DNA of 64,000 nucleotides from Maribellus sediminis (GCF_011799805.1 NZ_WXUB01000001.1:930001-994000); one strand, 5' to 3'. Positions 1 through 10,386 are shown, numbered from the stretch's first letter. Numbers and translations are program-made. The notes: a model not told the origin generated them from the letters alone.

Positions 1-1
1 C

Positions 2-1015
2 ATACGTTACCGGACCAAAAACCACGCTTATATTTCCTATTATCAGGCAAAAGAGTTTAAAGAAGAATTTGATTTTCCCGTATTAACTTCAATATCCGTA
101 AACTGTACCAGTACTGCCACATTAAAATGCGGTTCCGAAAAAACCAATCCAAATATTACGGTTCGCGGAATCGACGACAATTACCTTACAACTTCAGGTT
201 ACGAGATTGAACAGGGGAGAAGTATTGGTATTCACGATATTGAAGGAGGTAGAAATGTTACTTTGATCGGAAGTGCCATTGCCAAACGTCTTTTTAAACA
301 AGGCGAGAATCCTGTCGATAAGATTATTAGTATTGGTGGTGGAAAATATAAAGTGGTCGGTGTGCTTGCATCAAAGGGAAGTGGTTTCGGGATGAATAAT
401 GATATGATCTGTTTTATTCCGTACTCCAATGCACGAACTTACTTTTCACGACCGAATATGAATTTCGGAATCCAGGTAAAAGTCGAACAGCCTGAACTAA
501 TGGATGCGGCCACCGGGCAGGCAGAGGCTGTATTCCGAAATGTCAGAAATTTGCAACCGCTCGATGAAACGGATTTCAATATTGAGAAAAGTGATAACCT
601 GGCAAAGCTACTTATTGACAACATAAAAAACATTACAATGGTGGCTACAATTATCGGGTTGATTACTTTGTTTGGGGCTGCAGTTGGATTGATGAATATT
701 ATGTTGGTTTCGGTAACCGAGCGGACCCGGGAGATTGGGGTGCGAAAAGCCATTGGCGCAAAAGGAAAAACCGTGAGGCAACAATTTCTGGTAGAGGCGA
801 TTGTGGTAGGGCAGATTGGTGGGTTTGTTGGAATTATTATGGGTATACTGATCGGAAACCTGGTATCTACATTAATCAATTCTGCTTTTATCATTCCATG
901 GGCATGGATTATTTTGGGGGTAATTTTATGTTTTGTGGTTGGTATCATTTCCGGCTACTATCCCGCGCAAAAAGCTGCGAAACTCGATGCAATTGAATCG
1001 TTGCGGTACGAGTAG
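2..1015 (+). CDS. ABC transporter permease, MacB/FtsX type (5' end cut off)
   Basis: The reading frame is open from the window edge, so the N-terminus is missing. The first part (about residues 1-200) resembles the periplasmic MacB core domain. It is followed by the FtsX-like membrane domain, with three hydrophobic segments in the last 120 residues. The family-typical [15 protein letters not shown] loop lies after the first of these segments, and the protein ends in a [18 protein letters not shown]-type tail. Such permeases work with an ATPase and usually a membrane fusion protein in export of peptides, lipoproteins or drugs. The partners would lie upstream, outside the window, so the substrate cannot be inferred. 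An ATG at 263 is internal and is not the start. Confidence 0.9.
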   Translation: MRYRTKNHAYISYYQAKEFKEEFDFPVLTSISVNCTSTATLKCGSEKTNPNITVRGIDDNYLTTSGYEIEQGRSIGIHDIEGGRNVTLIGSAIAKRLFKQGENPVDKIISIGGGKYKVVGVLASKGSGFGMNNDMICFIPYSNARTYFSRPNMNFGIQVKVEQPELMDAATGQAEAVFRNVRNLQPLDETDFNIEKSDNLAKLLIDNIKNITMVATIIGLITLFGAAVGLMNIMLVSVTERTREIGVRKAIGAKGKTVRQQFLVEAIVVGQIGGFVGIIMGILIGNLVSTLINSAFIIPWAWIILGVILCFVVGIISGYYPAQKAAKLDAIESLRYE

Positions 1016-1060
1016 TTCAAAGTTCAGTGTTCAAAGTTCAGTGTTCAAAGTTCAAAGTTC
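1016..1060. repeat. Short direct repeat, 14-nt and 7-nt units
   Basis: Immediately after the permease stop codon there are two perfect copies of TTCAAAGTTCAGTG (1016-1029 and 1030-1043), followed by two copies of its first half TTCAAAG (1044-1057) and a partial third. The unit is itself built from two similar heptamers, so this looks like slipped-strand expansion of a heptamer. Confidence 0.8.
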
Positions 1061-1373
1061 GTAGTTTTCAGTCGCAGTCACAGTTTACAGTGCAGGCGAG
1101 TAATTTATTGTAATTGGGTAATTGGGAATTTCCAATCGCAGTGAACAGTTTAATTTTTGTAGTATACAATTTGGCAATTTTACAATTTTGCATTTTCACC
1201 GCTATCCATTTTCCGATTTAAGCTTATCAGCTTCCAGCTATCGATCTTTGTCTCCTTTCTCAAACATGGCCCAACCCCACCTAAATCTTAAATCGTTAAT
1301 CGAAATTCACAGTTCAAATTTCTGAGTACGTGAGGATGTAATAAAACATTCAGTATCCGAAACTTTGAGAAAG
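1061..1373. other. Intergenic region with no recognised gene
   Basis: Low-complexity AT-rich sequence between the permease gene and gapA. It contains repeated AATTGGGTAATTGGGAATT-like and CAATTTTACAATTTTGC-like words. A 67-codon open frame at 1122-1325 has no protein-like composition and no start context. I see no tRNA, promoter or hairpin worth naming until the gapA terminator. Confidence 0.5.
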
Positions 1374-1402
1374 AAAAAAAGGGAACCTTTCGATTCCCTT
1401 TT
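1374..1402 (-). terminator. Terminator downstream of gapA
   Basis: AAGGGAA (1379-1385) pairs with TTCCCTT (1394-1400) around an 8-nt loop. Read on the minus strand the hairpin is followed by a run of seven T. It lies 22 bp beyond the gapA stop codon. Confidence 0.75.
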
Positions 1403-1423
1403 ATACATTATATATAATGTAAA

Positions 1424-2443
<1,020 letters not shown>

Positions 2444-2509
2444 TTATTGTATAAAAAATTTATTTAAGTCTTGCTGATCAGGTTAAAGTCCTGATTTCTA
2501 AAAGCCACA

Positions 2510-2540
2510 CAAAGTAAGTACATTTTAACTATTGAGTCAA
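2510..2540 (-). promoter_or_regulatory. Possible gapA promoter
   Basis: On the minus strand a TACTTTG element (complement of 2510-2516) is preceded, about 21 nt further upstream, by TTG (complement of 2538-2540). This resembles the Bacteroidota -7/-33 pair but is one base short of the consensus TAnnTTTG. Confidence 0.35.
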
Positions 2541-2823
2541 GTGGCTAAACTTTTTTCATTCTAACCTTAATAATTACTTAAAGTGTTTAGATTGCCATAT
2601 TTGGATTAATCATGCATGAGAGGCAATTTGTTTTAAAATATTCAATTCTCGCGGCCTTAAAAAACGACTAAGATTCAGAAATTGAATAAGATATTGCTGT
2701 TTTTTGATGTTCAGTTTTGAAGTGAACTAGCTAAAACGGCAGTAAAAACGCACTTTTTGAAGTATTTTTCTCTTCATTGAAGCTCTTGAGCATAGAAAGG
2801 CGAATCGGATCCTGCTATACAAT
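2541..2823. other. Intergenic region with no recognised gene
   Basis: AT-rich sequence between the gapA promoter area and the 3' end of the small lipoprotein gene. I see no open frame, strong hairpin or RNA gene in it. Confidence 0.4.
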
Positions 2824-3036
2824 CTAAAATAAATATGCCTTTTCTACTGGTTGCAAGACTGCAAATTCTGTGGTTTGAATTTGTGGTACGTGTTCATTTG
2901 TCGGAGGCGTTTCGCTATATGCCGGACATTTACATGTTTTGCACGAAGCAATAAAAAGCGCCATGAAAAACAGGGCGATTAAAATGGGGGTTTGTTTAGT
3001 TTTTATTTTATTCCGATTCAACATGGTTATTAACAT
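2824..3036 (-). CDS. Small Cys-rich lipoprotein
   Basis: A 70-residue predicted lipoprotein. A basic N-terminus (KIKTKQ) leads into a hydrophobic segment at residues 17-30. This ends in the lipobox FIASC with lipidated Cys32, followed at once by a CKTCKCPAYS motif. The mature protein would be only about 39 residues, anchored in a membrane by lipid. A second possible start, Met5 (3024), leaves the signal intact. Small Bacteroidota lipoproteins with a similar CKCPAY-like start exist as far as I recall, but their function is unknown to me. It is transcribed away from the giant gene that begins 438 bp to its right. Confidence 0.6.
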   Translation of the reverse strand: MLITMLNRNKIKTKQTPILIALFFMALFIASCKTCKCPAYSETPPTNEHVPQIQTTEFAVLQPVEKAYLF

Positions 3037-3302
3037 ATTAGGATTTTATTGTAGCGTGTTTCCTGCTGTAGTGTTAATAAAATCAATGTTTTTAACGATT
3101 CTATATTAATAGATATTATTTTGAACGTAAAGCAATAAAAAAAAGTGTTAACAATGGTTATTATTAAAAAAATTAGTTTAAAATTGTAGCTTGAATTGAT
3201 AATATACAGAACCGGAAGCTAAAAATCAGGACAAAATTTGGAAAATGCTCCAAAAAGCAGGATTTAATTGAATACCGGGCTGTTGAAAACATTACGTGAA
3301 AC
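3037..3302. other. Intergenic region, upstream half of a divergent promoter region
   Basis: AT-rich non-coding sequence between the divergent small lipoprotein and the giant repeat protein. Clear regulatory elements appear only in its continuation at 3303-3372, described separately. Confidence 0.4.
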
Positions 3303-3319
3303 ATTGCATTTTATGCAAT
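3303..3319. promoter_or_regulatory. Inverted repeat upstream of the giant-protein promoter
   Basis: ATTGCATTTTATGCAAT is a perfect 7-3-7 palindrome ending six bases before the TTTG -33 element. Its position is typical of an activator site. The binding protein is unknown. Confidence 0.5.
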
Positions 3320-3325
3320 AGATAT

Positions 3326-3357
3326 TTTGTACATTGAGGCAAATTTTTATACGTTTG
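3326..3357 (+). promoter_or_regulatory. Bacteroidota-type promoter of the giant surface protein
   Basis: TTTG (3326-3329), a 20-nt spacer and TACGTTTG (3350-3357) match the -33/-7 consensus of the primary Bacteroidota sigma factor. The expected start is near 3364, giving a leader of about 110 nt. Confidence 0.65.
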
Positions 3358-3372
3358 TACAGTTTACTGTAC
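3357..3372. promoter_or_regulatory. Palindrome over the predicted transcription start (operator candidate)
   Basis: GTACAGTTTACTGTAC is a perfect 6-4-6 inverted repeat that begins on the last base of the -7 element and spans the expected start site. That is a classical repressor position. The regulator is not identifiable here. Confidence 0.5.
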
Positions 3373-3473
3373 CTGTATAGGCCAATTTATGAGAAAATAG
3401 ATCAGACGAATGATTAAAGAATTAAATAAATTAAAATCAATCAATCAATTAAGTTCAATTTAAAAGAAATGCT

Positions 3474-6400
3474 ATGAGAAAAATGTTTACAAAGCTTTTT
3501 GGCTTGACGTTGCTCATGTATTTGTTTACAGCGTTTTCTGGGCTTTACGCTCAAGACTGTGACATTACTTTAGACAACGTTGTGCTGCTTACAGACATCA
3601 CTACCAAGTGTGACAGTGATCTTGTACAGTATGCGGTCATTGGTGTTCCTTCCGGTACGGAATACTCATTTAATGGTGTTGGTGACACAACAGCAGCAGG
3701 TTTTAGTCCTGATTCTACCTTTTGGGTAAAAGAAGGAGTGGGATTTGTTGTGCAAGTGCGTAATGGTGCTTGTTATTCAAATATTTTACCTGTTCCAGGT
3801 GAAGATTTAATTCAGCCGGTATACGTGGATACATTATTGTTGACACAAGCTAGATGTGCTGATGATCAGGGAGAACTTACTGTAGTAGTTGGAGGAACGG
3901 AAGCGTTCTTTGTCTACTTTGTAGATTCAACTGATTGGGATGGAGTAGATGGAACTTATCCTAAGTATAACGGAACCCAATTTCAGGCCGAACCTGGAAT
4001 GAAATATTATGTAACTGTTGAGTCTGCTAACGGATGTGCAAGTGCAGATTGGGACTCAGTTACATTTAATGGTGCACCGGCCCCAGTTGTTATTGACAGC
4101 ATTTATGTTTCGGACTCTATACTGTGTCCGGCTGGATTAGGAACGATAACAGTTTTAGTCGATACTACTACTGGTATTCCTTATGCTGGTAATGAATATA
4201 TGGTTACTATTGAAGATTCATCAAAAATGACTGTTGATGGGGTTGCTACTTTTATGATGCCAGCTGGCGAATATTGGGCAATTGCAACTGACAGCGTTGG
4301 TTGTGATGTAACTTCTGACAGTTCTGCGGTTCTCGTTGATCCGGCAGCAATTACTTTTGATATTTCTTTGGATGATATCGCTTGTGCTGATTCTACTGAT
4401 GGTGCTATTTATGTGCACGATTTTGTAGGAGATGCTGATTCAGTATATCTGTCTTACTTTGGTGCTGATACTATGTTAGCAGTAGCCGAAATAACAGGTG
4501 ATACTGTATCTTTCCCAGGTCTTATGGTAGGTTACTACAGCGTTTGGGTTGGTTATACAAACGGATGTGATCCTGTTGCTTATGATAATCCAAATAATAC
4601 TGGTAATGTTATTAGTCTTCAGGCTCCAACAAGTATCGATTTTACTATTAGTATTGATACTATGGTTTGTTTGGGTGAAAGCTCAGTTATTACCGCAAGT
4701 GCCACTGGTGGTTCAGGTAATTATGAATATTTCTTAGACGGTGTTAGTTCAGTATGGAGTGATACAGCGACTTGGACTGTTGGTGCTGGTACTTATAATG
4801 CATACGTTAGAGATGCAGATGTAGCCAGTTGTGAAATACAGGCTGATGCACCTATCGTTTTAGTAGATCCTGCAGCAGTAGTTATTGACAGCGTTGTGAC
4901 TGTTTCTCCAACTTGTCCTGGAGCGAATGATGGTGTAATTAATATTGCAGCTTCTGGTGGTGTTGGTACTTTAATGTATTCTTTAGATAGTATTTCCTGG
5001 AAATACAATAACATTTTTGCAGTAGCAGCAGATACTTTCACTGTTTATGTGAAAACTGATATGTGTGCTGATGATGTTGCTGTGAAAGATACAGTTGTTG
5101 TTGTGCCACTTCAAGAAAATGTTCTTGAAATTGTGGCTAAAGACACAGCAAATGAATGTTATGGAGTATTATCTAGTTGGGTGGAAGTTAAAACAACTAC
5201 CTGGGCTAGTCAAACAGGTGAAACTCGTAACGTTACAGTTTCTATCACTGATGGCGCTGCTTTCAATGATACTTTGGTTTATAATGGAAGTACCTATAAA
5301 ATCCAAAAATTAACGGCTGGAACATATACTATTGACGCGGAAGATAATTTTGGATGTGTTTCTAAAAATACGCTGACTGTTGTTATTACTGAAGAAGGAC
5401 AATTAACTGTTTCTGGTACAGTTACAGGTGAAGCAACTTGTTACGGTAACTACGATGGTGTTATGACTATCTACGCTGAAGATGGAACACCAACAAAATA
5501 TGCACATGCAAATACCTTGCAAGCTGCAAATAATTTACCTGATGCAGCATTTACTGCATGGCCTGCAGGTGCCGACTCTGTAAACATACAGGTAGGCAAA
5601 GGAACCTATTATGTTGTAATTAAGGACGCATGTGGTGCCAAAGCATTTGACGGACCGTTTGAAGTAGACGGTCTGGACCCAGTGGAAATCGATGCAGAAC
5701 CTGTTACCAATATGGGTAATGACTGTTATGGTGATACAGATGGTTACGTTGAAGTAGCTGCTGCTACTGGTGGATCTGAAGATCTCGTTTATACCTTGCA
5801 ACAAATGGTAGATGGAATGTGGGAAGATGTTGATGGATACGTTGAAGTTGAATCAACTATTTTCGAAAACCTTCCTTCTGATACATTCAAAGTTGTTGTT
5901 TCTGACCTTGTAGGTGGATGCGATGGCACTGAAACTGATGCTTTCATTGTTGACGGACCTGCTATGGGAGTAAGCTTTACAGCAACTCCAACAGATATTA
6001 CCTGTTATGGCGCCAGTGATGGTACAATCACTGTAGTTGCTACAGGTGGTGTAGGTGGTTACGAATTCAAAATTGGATCTACTAACTGGCGTAATTTCCC
6101 TGAAGGATCAGATACCAAAGTAATCGTTGTAACTGAGCCAGGAACTTACACTGTTTGGGTAAGAGACTCTATTGCATGCCCTACTGAAGGCCAAGACTTT
6201 ACAATCAATGAACCTTCAGAAATCATGTTGTCAGTTGAAACAACTGATGTAACAGCTGGTTCATGTGCCACTCCAGATGGTGTAATTGATGTGACCGTTT
6301 ACGGAGGAAATTCAGATACATTCGATATTTATATTCCGGGATTGGATACAGCTAACATGGTGACAGATAGTTCAGCTACTTTCACAGACGTTCCAGCTGG

Positions 6401-8822
6401 AACTTATACAATCTATGCTGTTGAATTAAACGGTAATGGTTGCTATGCTATGGAAGAGGTTACTATCACAAATCCGGATTCATTAAGCGCAGTAGCAACT
6501 GTTCTTGATTCTGTTGGTTGTTACGGAACCGGTGGTGGTGAAATTCTGGTTGAAGTAAGTGGTGGTCAAGCTCCGTATGCTATACAATTACCAGGTGTAG
6601 ATACCGTAACTGGTGACAGCGTAGTCTTCTCTGATTTAATGGCTGGTTCTTATACAGTTACCGTAGTGGATGCTAGTAGTTGTACCTATACATTGGGAAC
6701 TATTGAAATTAGCCAGTCTGACTCAATTGAGTTAGCAGCTACATGGATTTCAGATATTACTTGTGCCGATAGCGGACAGTTCTCTGTTGAAGCTACAGGT
6801 GGTTCAGGTGATTTCATCTATTATGCTGAAATTTCAAGACTTCCAGAACATATTATAGTTCCGAATCCGGATTCATCTAGTATGTGGCAAGCTGAAAACT
6901 TATTCAAAGTAACTGAGCCTGGTACATACATTGTTTGGGCTTACGACCGTGTAAATGGTTGTTTAGTTGGAGGTGAAGATTGGAATGGAGTTCCAGTTAA
7001 CGAGTGGCGTGTGAAAATGGCAGAGCCTGATACAAAAGTTACTGTTAACGCTGAAGTTATCGGTAATACCGATTGTTATGGTGCTACATTTGATATCACA
7101 GTACCTGCTGACAGTGTTGTAATTACAGTTGATGGTGATACTCTTGCAACACCTGTATATACTGTAATGATTGACACAGTAATGAACGATACTTTAAGCG
7201 GAGTTGGCCCTGGTACATACATTGTTACAGTAACTCACGAAAGTGGATGTTTCGGTACTGATACAGTAGTTATTGCTGAACAAGAAGTATTTGAGGTTGT
7301 ACTCGATAAAGGTGATGGTGAATTCTCTTGTCCTGATGTAGTAGAAGGTTATCTTGAAGCAACTGTTGTTTCAGGTGGTGGCGACACTCTTGAATATCAA
7401 TTGTGGCAAGACGGTGTTCTGAAAACTGACTACCAACCGGAAAATTCATTCTTAGTAAGAATTAACCACGATTATGTTGTAGTAGTTAAGGATGAAAACG
7501 GATGTACTGACACATCGAACGTTATGATTCTTGATCCGGTTGATGCAGCTGCATTTGCTATCAAAGATGTAACTTGTTACGATGATACCATGGCGTCAGC
7601 TAAGGTTATTGTAACCGGTGAAGAAGGACGTTCTTTCAGATTACACTGGAATGAAATGGAAACCAGTGATATGGGTGTGACTGAATACTTTATGGGTGAT
7701 ACAATTCTTTCTCAATTCTTTGAATTTGATGAAAAGAATACTACAGACAGACACTATGAAATGTGGATTGAAGATAGCGAAGGTTGTACTTCTGCTATAG
7801 ATACACTGACTTTCAAACGTGTTGATGGTCCATTACAAGTTGTTAATGTAACTGATACTGTTGGAGATTGTGCAACAACATTCAGCTTCGAAATCGCTGG
7901 TGGTACTGCTCCTTACATGGTAATGGTTGATACTACTGTAATTGCTGACTCAATTGGTTTCTACGAAAGAATTACATTGAATCTTGCTGGTGGTACACAT
8001 AATGTATATGTATTAGACGCTCAGGAATGTGAGTTGGAATACAACTTCGATCTGGAGTATGGTACAGTTCTTTATGATACAGTAAACATCTACGCAGGTG
8101 ACACAGCTCATTACATGGAGAATGGTTTAGATACAATGCTGGTTGGTGGCGACTATGAATTCATCGTTGGTGAAGAAGGTTGCGCAACTCAGTTATTTGT
8201 AACTGTTGTAGAACGTGAAAAAACTGCACCTGTATTGGTATCAGTAAGTCCTGACAAAGATACTATCGCTAATAACCATCCTGAAGCATTGGTTATCACA
8301 TTCTCTGATGATGTAACATTCACAGGAGAAGGAACAATGACCATTAGCGGAATGGATGCTGAAACACCAGCTGTAACTATCACACTTGACTCGTCAATGT
8401 TCAGTGGTAATACAGTTACTGTAACTTACGATGCGGCTGTTAGCGGTGGATTAGATAAGAATACTACTTACTATGTAAATGTTGACAGTGCAGCTGTTAT
8501 GGGTGACGGCCTTGTATGGGGTGGAATCGCCGATGACACTACCTGGACATTTACAACTGGTCCTGAGTTCTTAACTGATGTTGATGAATTGGTTACTACA
8601 GACTTCAAAGTTTATCCTAACCCATTCAATAGCTTTATCAGAATTGATAATGCTGAAAAACTCGACAGAGTTGTAGTTACGAACATTGCAGGTCAGCGTG
8701 TATTAGACATTGAAAATCCAACTTACGAAATACGTACTGGAAATCTGGTTACCGGCGTTTACGTTGTGACATTAATTTCGAACGACGAAATCGTTAAATC
8801 AGAAAGGATTATTAAAAGGTAA
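3474..8822 (+). CDS. Giant secreted SprB-repeat protein with T9SS sorting domain
   Basis: A 1782-residue surface or secreted protein. An N-terminal signal peptide ends near FSGLYAQ (residue 27). From about residue 125 to 1470 I count roughly sixteen degenerate repeats of the SprB type, each opening with a Cys motif such as TCYGASDGTITV followed by ATGG.G.YEF. About residues 1583-1697 form an Ig-like domain of the Big_5 kind (PVLVSVSPDKDTI ... TWTFTTG). The last ~77 residues are a type A T9SS C-terminal sorting domain (VYPNPFN, GVYVVTL, terminal ERIIKR). The sequence is strongly acidic with regularly spaced cysteines. By family knowledge it is exported by the T9SS and acts as an adhesin or in gliding; which one cannot be told. 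Single-gene unit with its own promoter and terminator. Confidence 0.9.
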   Translation: MRKMFTKLFGLTLLMYLFTAFSGLYAQDCDITLDNVVLLTDITTKCDSDLVQYAVIGVPSGTEYSFNGVGDTTAAGFSPDSTFWVKEGVGFVVQVRNGACYSNILPVPGEDLIQPVYVDTLLLTQARCADDQGELTVVVGGTEAFFVYFVDSTDWDGVDGTYPKYNGTQFQAEPGMKYYVTVESANGCASADWDSVTFNGAPAPVVIDSIYVSDSILCPAGLGTITVLVDTTTGIPYAGNEYMVTIEDSSKMTVDGVATFMMPAGEYWAIATDSVGCDVTSDSSAVLVDPAAITFDISLDDIACADSTDGAIYVHDFVGDADSVYLSYFGADTMLAVAEITGDTVSFPGLMVGYYSVWVGYTNGCDPVAYDNPNNTGNVISLQAPTSIDFTISIDTMVCLGESSVITASATGGSGNYEYFLDGVSSVWSDTATWTVGAGTYNAYVRDADVASCEIQADAPIVLVDPAAVVIDSVVTVSPTCPGANDGVINIAASGGVGTLMYSLDSISWKYNNIFAVAADTFTVYVKTDMCADDVAVKDTVVVVPLQENVLEIVAKDTANECYGVLSSWVEVKTTTWASQTGETRNVTVSITDGAAFNDTLVYNGSTYKIQKLTAGTYTIDAEDNFGCVSKNTLTVVITEEGQLTVSGTVTGEATCYGNYDGVMTIYAEDGTPTKYAHANTLQAANNLPDAAFTAWPAGADSVNIQVGKGTYYVVIKDACGAKAFDGPFEVDGLDPVEIDAEPVTNMGNDCYGDTDGYVEVAAATGGSEDLVYTLQQMVDGMWEDVDGYVEVESTIFENLPSDTFKVVVSDLVGGCDGTETDAFIVDGPAMGVSFTATPTDITCYGASDGTITVVATGGVGGYEFKIGSTNWRNFPEGSDTKVIVVTEPGTYTVWVRDSIACPTEGQDFTINEPSEIMLSVETTDVTAGSCATPDGVIDVTVYGGNSDTFDIYIPGLDTANMVTDSSATFTDVPAGTYTIYAVELNGNGCYAMEEVTITNPDSLSAVATVLDSVGCYGTGGGEILVEVSGGQAPYAIQLPGVDTVTGDSVVFSDLMAGSYTVTVVDASSCTYTLGTIEISQSDSIELAATWISDITCADSGQFSVEATGGSGDFIYYAEISRLPEHIIVPNPDSSSMWQAENLFKVTEPGTYIVWAYDRVNGCLVGGEDWNGVPVNEWRVKMAEPDTKVTVNAEVIGNTDCYGATFDITVPADSVVITVDGDTLATPVYTVMIDTVMNDTLSGVGPGTYIVTVTHESGCFGTDTVVIAEQEVFEVVLDKGDGEFSCPDVVEGYLEATVVSGGGDTLEYQLWQDGVLKTDYQPENSFLVRINHDYVVVVKDENGCTDTSNVMILDPVDAAAFAIKDVTCYDDTMASAKVIVTGEEGRSFRLHWNEMETSDMGVTEYFMGDTILSQFFEFDEKNTTDRHYEMWIEDSEGCTSAIDTLTFKRVDGPLQVVNVTDTVGDCATTFSFEIAGGTAPYMVMVDTTVIADSIGFYERITLNLAGGTHNVYVLDAQECELEYNFDLEYGTVLYDTVNIYAGDTAHYMENGLDTMLVGGDYEFIVGEEGCATQLFVTVVEREKTAPVLVSVSPDKDTIANNHPEALVITFSDDVTFTGEGTMTISGMDAETPAVTITLDSSMFSGNTVTVTYDAAVSGGLDKNTTYYVNVDSAAVMGDGLVWGGIADDTTWTFTTGPEFLTDVDELVTTDFKVYPNPFNSFIRIDNAEKLDRVVVTNIAGQRVLDIENPTYEIRTGNLVTGVYVVTLISNDEIVKSERIIKR

Positions 8823-8839
8823 TACCGAATTGATTGATT

Positions 8840-8871
8840 AAAAAGGGGAAGCTTTTAGCTTCCCTTTTTTA
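8840..8871 (+). terminator. Terminator of the giant repeat-protein gene
   Basis: GGGAAGC and GCTTCCC pair around a short TTTTA loop and are followed by a run of six T, 20 bp after the stop codon. Confidence 0.9.
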
Positions 8872-8897
8872 TTGCTATTTTTTCAACAAAAAAGATT

Positions 8898-9635
8898 ATG
8901 GAACTACTAAATAACCATGTTTCCATTCGTCAGTTTAAGGACGTTGATGTTTCATCAGAGTTGCTGAAAAGTATTCTGTATTCAGGTACAAGAGCTTCGA
9001 CAACTGGTAATATGCAACTTTACAGCATCGTTGTAAACAAGGATAAAGCTTTACGTAAAAAATTGGCTCCGCTTCACTTTAATCAACCTGTAGCTGTAAA
9101 TGCTCCTGTATTGTTGACTTTTGTAGCCGATTTTAATCGTTTTAATAAATGGTGTGAGCAGAATAATGCAAAGCCCGGGTATGATAATTTTCTGTCGTTT
9201 AACAACGCATTAATTGATGCAACACTGGTTGCACAAAACGTTTGTATAGCAGCCGAGAATATGGGCTTAGGAGTTTGTTATTTGGGAACTACTTTATACA
9301 ATGCCGATAAGATAATCGATGTACTACAGCTGCCAAAATATACTTTTCCTGTAACAACTGTTGCATTAGGATATCCGGCAAACATCCCTGATTTAACCGA
9401 TCGCATACCATTTGAAGGAGTGGTACATGAGGAAGTATATGCAGATTATACAAATCAGAAAATCGATGAATTGTATGCGTTTAAGGAAAGCCTGGAATCA
9501 TCTAAGCAATTTGTTAAAGAGAATGGAAAAGAGAGTTTAGCGCAGGTTTTTACTGATGTCCGTTATAAGAAAGAAGACAATGAATTCTTCTCTGAGAAAA
9601 TGCTGGAAGTACTAAAGCAGCAGGGATTTTTATAG
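8898..9635 (+). CDS. NfsA-like nitroreductase family protein
   Basis: A 245-residue FMN-dependent NAD(P)H oxidoreductase of the NfsA/Frp type. The N-terminal SIRQFKD motif and GTRASTTGNMQLYS segment match the FMN-phosphate-binding start of the family. The central AENMGLGVCYLGTT and the C-terminal VTTVALGYP motif are also typical. Members reduce flavins, quinones or nitro compounds; the physiological substrate is not evident. It follows the giant gene's terminator by 27 bp, so it is probably transcribed alone. It converges on the LytTR gene with only 9 bp between the stop codons. Confidence 0.85.
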   Translation: MELLNNHVSIRQFKDVDVSSELLKSILYSGTRASTTGNMQLYSIVVNKDKALRKKLAPLHFNQPVAVNAPVLLTFVADFNRFNKWCEQNNAKPGYDNFLSFNNALIDATLVAQNVCIAAENMGLGVCYLGTTLYNADKIIDVLQLPKYTFPVTTVALGYPANIPDLTDRIPFEGVVHEEVYADYTNQKIDELYAFKESLESSKQFVKENGKESLAQVFTDVRYKKEDNEFFSEKMLEVLKQQGFL

Positions 9636-9644
9636 TTAATAGTT

Positions 9645-10367
9645 TTAGTCTGCAAGGAAGCGATTAATAAATTCAGTGAAATCCTGCCGAAAACTATTGC
9701 CGATGGGTAACTTGTTGCCTTTAATTGAAACCATGTTTCCCTCAACAGAATCAATTTTATCAAGGGAAATGATAAATGATTTATGAATCCGGTAAAACTG
9801 ATCTTCAGGTAGCAGATCAATGATCTTCTTCATCGAAAGATTTGTAACCAGCTTATTATCCTTTATGTGTAGTTTTATATAATCGCCAAGACCTTCGATA
9901 TAAAATATATCCTCATACTTTACCTTGTAAGTTTTCTTATTTGATTTGACAAATAAAAAGTCACCGGCTTTTTTATCGGCCACGTTTGCTTTTGTAGCAT
10001 TTTCCCGCAACAATAATTGCTCCTCAGCGCGGTAGTATGCTTTACAAAAACGTTCAAAAGAAAACGGCTTTTTCAAGTAATCAATCGCATTTAATTCAAA
10101 TCCTTCGAGTGCATATTCGGAATACGCCGTTGTAAAGATTACCAGCGGGGGATTTTTTAGGTTACGCAAAAATGAAATTCCCGACAGTTTAGGCATATTT
10201 ATATCCAGAAAAAGTAAATCAATTTCCTGCTCCTGAAGAATTTTATGCGCACAAATAGCTTCACAGCATGTTGCTGCAATTGTAAGATCGGGTAATTTTT
10301 GTGCATATTGCTTAATGACATCCTGAGCAAGTGGTTCGTCGTCGATTATAAGTGCCTTAATTTCCAT
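9645..10367 (-). CDS. LytTR-family response regulator
   Basis: A 240-residue two-component regulator. The receiver domain (1-120) has the acidic pair Asp9/Asp10, phosphoacceptor Asp55 in LLFLDINMP, and the conserved Thr/Lys positions in FTTAYSEYA and LKKPF. A LytTR DNA-binding domain follows (about 130-236), with YIEGLGDYIKLH and FYRIHKSFIISLDKI motifs. The partner is the LytS-type kinase encoded 19 bp upstream. Members often control surface or exopolysaccharide genes; the regulon here is unknown. Confidence 0.95.
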   Translation of the reverse strand: MEIKALIIDDEPLAQDVIKQYAQKLPDLTIAATCCEAICAHKILQEQEIDLLFLDINMPKLSGISFLRNLKNPPLVIFTTAYSEYALEGFELNAIDYLKKPFSFERFCKAYYRAEEQLLLRENATKANVADKKAGDFLFVKSNKKTYKVKYEDIFYIEGLGDYIKLHIKDNKLVTNLSMKKIIDLLPEDQFYRIHKSFIISLDKIDSVEGNMVSIKGNKLPIGNSFRQDFTEFINRFLAD

Positions 10368-10386
10368 TTTAATTTGAATAAGCAGG

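Noticed and set aside
439-948. A 169-codon minus-strand frame across the MacB-type permease
   Set aside because: It is the antisense of a well-supported permease domain, with no independent start signal.
1122-1325. A 67-codon open frame in the gap before gapA
   Set aside because: It lies in low-complexity intergenic sequence, and the translated composition does not resemble a real protein.
5535-5804. An 89-codon minus-strand frame within the giant gene
   Set aside because: It is antisense to a clearly coding repeat region and has no supporting signal.
3474-8822. The repeat tract of the giant gene as a CRISPR-like or DNA-level tandem array
   Set aside because: The repeats are similar at protein level only; they are about 70-100 residues long and diverged in DNA, inside one continuous reading frame.
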